Shown here: piece after piece, positions 62,968 through 64,000 of the stretch
Layout: each line of letters begins with the position of its first letter
Numbering within the stretch: the stretch's first letter is position 1
Program-made: the position numbers and the translations under genes
Source: Microbacteriaceae bacterium
GTDB taxonomy: Bacteria > Actinomycetota > Actinomycetes > Actinomycetales > Microbacteriaceae
Reading direction: 5' to 3'
DNA length: 64,000 nt
Assembly: GCA_025464995.1 (NCBI GenBank)
Contig: JAODMO010000016.1
Location: forward strand, 1 to 64,000
Notes under the pieces: generated by a model
Told to the model about the DNA's origin: nothing
Seen by the model: the letters and a program-made list of their open reading frames with translations, nothing else
Database searches by the model: none

Positions 62968-63996
62968 CTACAGGCGGCCGATTCGTCGGTACGACGCCAC
63001 GATGAGATCGCCGCGGATGGCGGCGAGCCCGTCTTCGATGCGGTCGATGAGTCGTTCCGAGACGGAGCCTGCCACGATGTCGTGCGGGCCGAGGGGACGA
63101 AGCCTGCCCGCACGGACGCGGATGACCTCCCAGCCGACCGCGCGCAGCAGGCGGTCTTTTCTGCGGTCCTTCTCCTCGTGGCGGCCCACGTGCTCGAGTC
63201 CGTGGCGCCCGACGCTGTCGTACTCGATCGCGACGCGCAGCTCGGGGATGACGATGTCGGGCCACACCTCGAGCTGATTGAAGAACGGCCGGGCGACGCG
63301 CACGGCGTTCGGGCGCAGGTCGAACTCGAGACGGGCGTCGAACCGCTGGCGCAGGTCAGCCTCGACGGCCGACGCGACCTTCGGCGCGTGAACGCTGACG
63401 AACGCCTCGCCCACCGGCGTGCGCTCGGCTCCCGCCGCGGCGTTACGGCAGGTGCGGCATGCACGCCCCGCGAGCATCCGTTCGACCGTCGACTCCCATG
63501 TACCGTGACCGCGCGGGCAGACCCAGCGGTACGAGCGGGCGGTGCCGGTCTCGACCGCGAGGTCGGCACGCATGCCGGGCGTGACGATGCAGAGAAGGCG
63601 TTCGCGCGTCACGGCGGATCCGTCGAGCCGCCGGCACAAGTAGCACCGGTCGTCGTCGCCCGCCTCTATGCGGTTCGGGTCGCGCGGATGCCCGCACACG
63701 TAGGGCTCGAGGGCCGCGCCCGTGGCCGCGATCGTGGGCGGCCTCCGCTTCACCGCGAGCGCCGCGCAGTCGGGGCACCATGACGACTTGCGGCGCTCCC
63801 TGCCCGGACGGTGACGCTGCTCCTCCGGCGTGGCGACGAACACGTGGCCCGCGTCGCACTGCCAGACGAGCAGCACCTCGGCGAGCGGCGGGATCTGGGT
63901 GAGCGTGATGCCGTCGTTGAATTCGGGATGGTACTGCCTGATCAGCACCGGATACCGCTCCCATTCGCTGCGGTAGGTGCCGACCGGGTACGGCAC
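62968..63996 (-). CDS. Zinc-ribbon protein with PD-(D/E)xK nuclease-like C-terminus, possibly 5' partial
   Basis: About 342 residues, from a possible GTG at 63996; the frame stays open to the window edge, so the start may lie outside. The N-terminal part has treble-clef type fingers: LLVWQCDAGHVFVATPEE with SSWCPDC, a CGH plus CYLC pair, and SYRWVCPRGHGTWESTVER with CRTC. The C-terminal 120 residues contain WPDIVIPELRVAIEYDSVGR and LLRAVGWEVIRVRAGRL, the D-x(n)-ExD/K spacing and final strand of DUF559/Vsr-like nuclease folds. Function unknown; a DNA-processing role is inferred. Confidence 0.7.
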   Translation of the reverse strand: MPYPVGTYRSEWERYPVLIRQYHPEFNDGITLTQIPPLAEVLLVWQCDAGHVFVATPEEQRHRPGRERRKSSWCPDCAALAVKRRPPTIAATGAALEPYVCGHPRDPNRIEAGDDDRCYLCRRLDGSAVTRERLLCIVTPGMRADLAVETGTARSYRWVCPRGHGTWESTVERMLAGRACRTCRNAAAGAERTPVGEAFVSVHAPKVASAVEADLRQRFDARLEFDLRPNAVRVARPFFNQLEVWPDIVIPELRVAIEYDSVGRHGLEHVGRHEEKDRRKDRLLRAVGWEVIRVRAGRLRPLGPHDIVAGSVSERLIDRIEDGLAAIRGDLIVASYRRIGRL

Positions 63997-64000
63997 GGCC

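Overview
The window is a chromosomal segment of a high-GC actinobacterium, most probably a member of the Microbacteriaceae. Supporting signs are very strong G/C at third codon positions, frequent GTG starts, many 4-base ATGA/GTGA gene overlaps, a homologue of the mycothiol-linked Rv2466c protein, a group II truncated haemoglobin, oligoribonuclease, the ClpS-DUF2017-zincin trio, and a branched-chain keto-acid locus with the same gene content as the mycobacterial Rv2495c-Rv2506 region. There is no prophage, transposase, CRISPR array or rRNA. Two tRNA genes are present, Arg-TCT and His-GTG. Calls rest on reading motifs and context by eye, with no database search.

Layout. 1-4.4 kb: end of a histidine-utilisation operon (hutF, hutI), a universal stress protein and an EamA exporter. 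4.4-7 kb: a CGNR regulator, a decayed membrane-protein gene and a Dps ferritin. 7-16.3 kb: acetyltransferase, amidohydrolase, PaiB-like protein, Nei-type glycosylase, RpiB, a DinB-like protein, an unknown protein, a mycothiol-linked reductase-like protein and aminopeptidase N. 16.6-22.1 kb: a tightly packed run of ABC exporter, NarL-type two-component system, MscS channel and truncated haemoglobin. 22.2-26.2 kb: NmrA oxidoreductase, asparaginase, an orphan EctB-like transaminase and a GIY-YIG protein.

26.2-36.7 kb holds the leucine/branched-chain acid catabolic locus. A five-gene operon (CoA lyase, MaoC hydratase, acyl-CoA dehydrogenase, biotin carboxylase, carboxyltransferase) diverges from a TetR gene across two GTTA-N8-TAAC palindromes, and bkdA-bkdB-bkdC encode the keto-acid dehydrogenase E1/E2 components. 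36.9-49.2 kb is mixed: flavoprotein, DUF2510 protein, nucleoside hydrolase with TetR regulator, two thioesterases, EttA, SSB, MsrA and an aldo/keto reductase. 49.3-57.6 kb: an anchored coiled-coil protein, two REP-like palindromes, a protealysin/emfourin pair, tRNA genes, small proteins, a MarR-MFS pair, orn, clpS and neighbours. 57.7-63 kb is a TPP-riboswitch operon: thiamine ABC transporter (thiB, thiP, thiQ) followed by a small P-loop kinase and a double rhodanese. A zinc-ribbon/nuclease-fold protein runs to the right edge.

The most distinctive feature is gene decay. Four degenerate genes lie between intact genes: an SCO7613-like membrane protein, a class A beta-lactamase, a UBP-type zinc finger protein and the tail of an alpha/beta hydrolase. 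No convincing wholly new multi-gene system was found. The best leads are the kinase/rhodanese extension of the thiamine operon, the REP-like palindromes, the orphan ectB, the zinc-ribbon/nuclease protein and a 21-bp divergent promoter.
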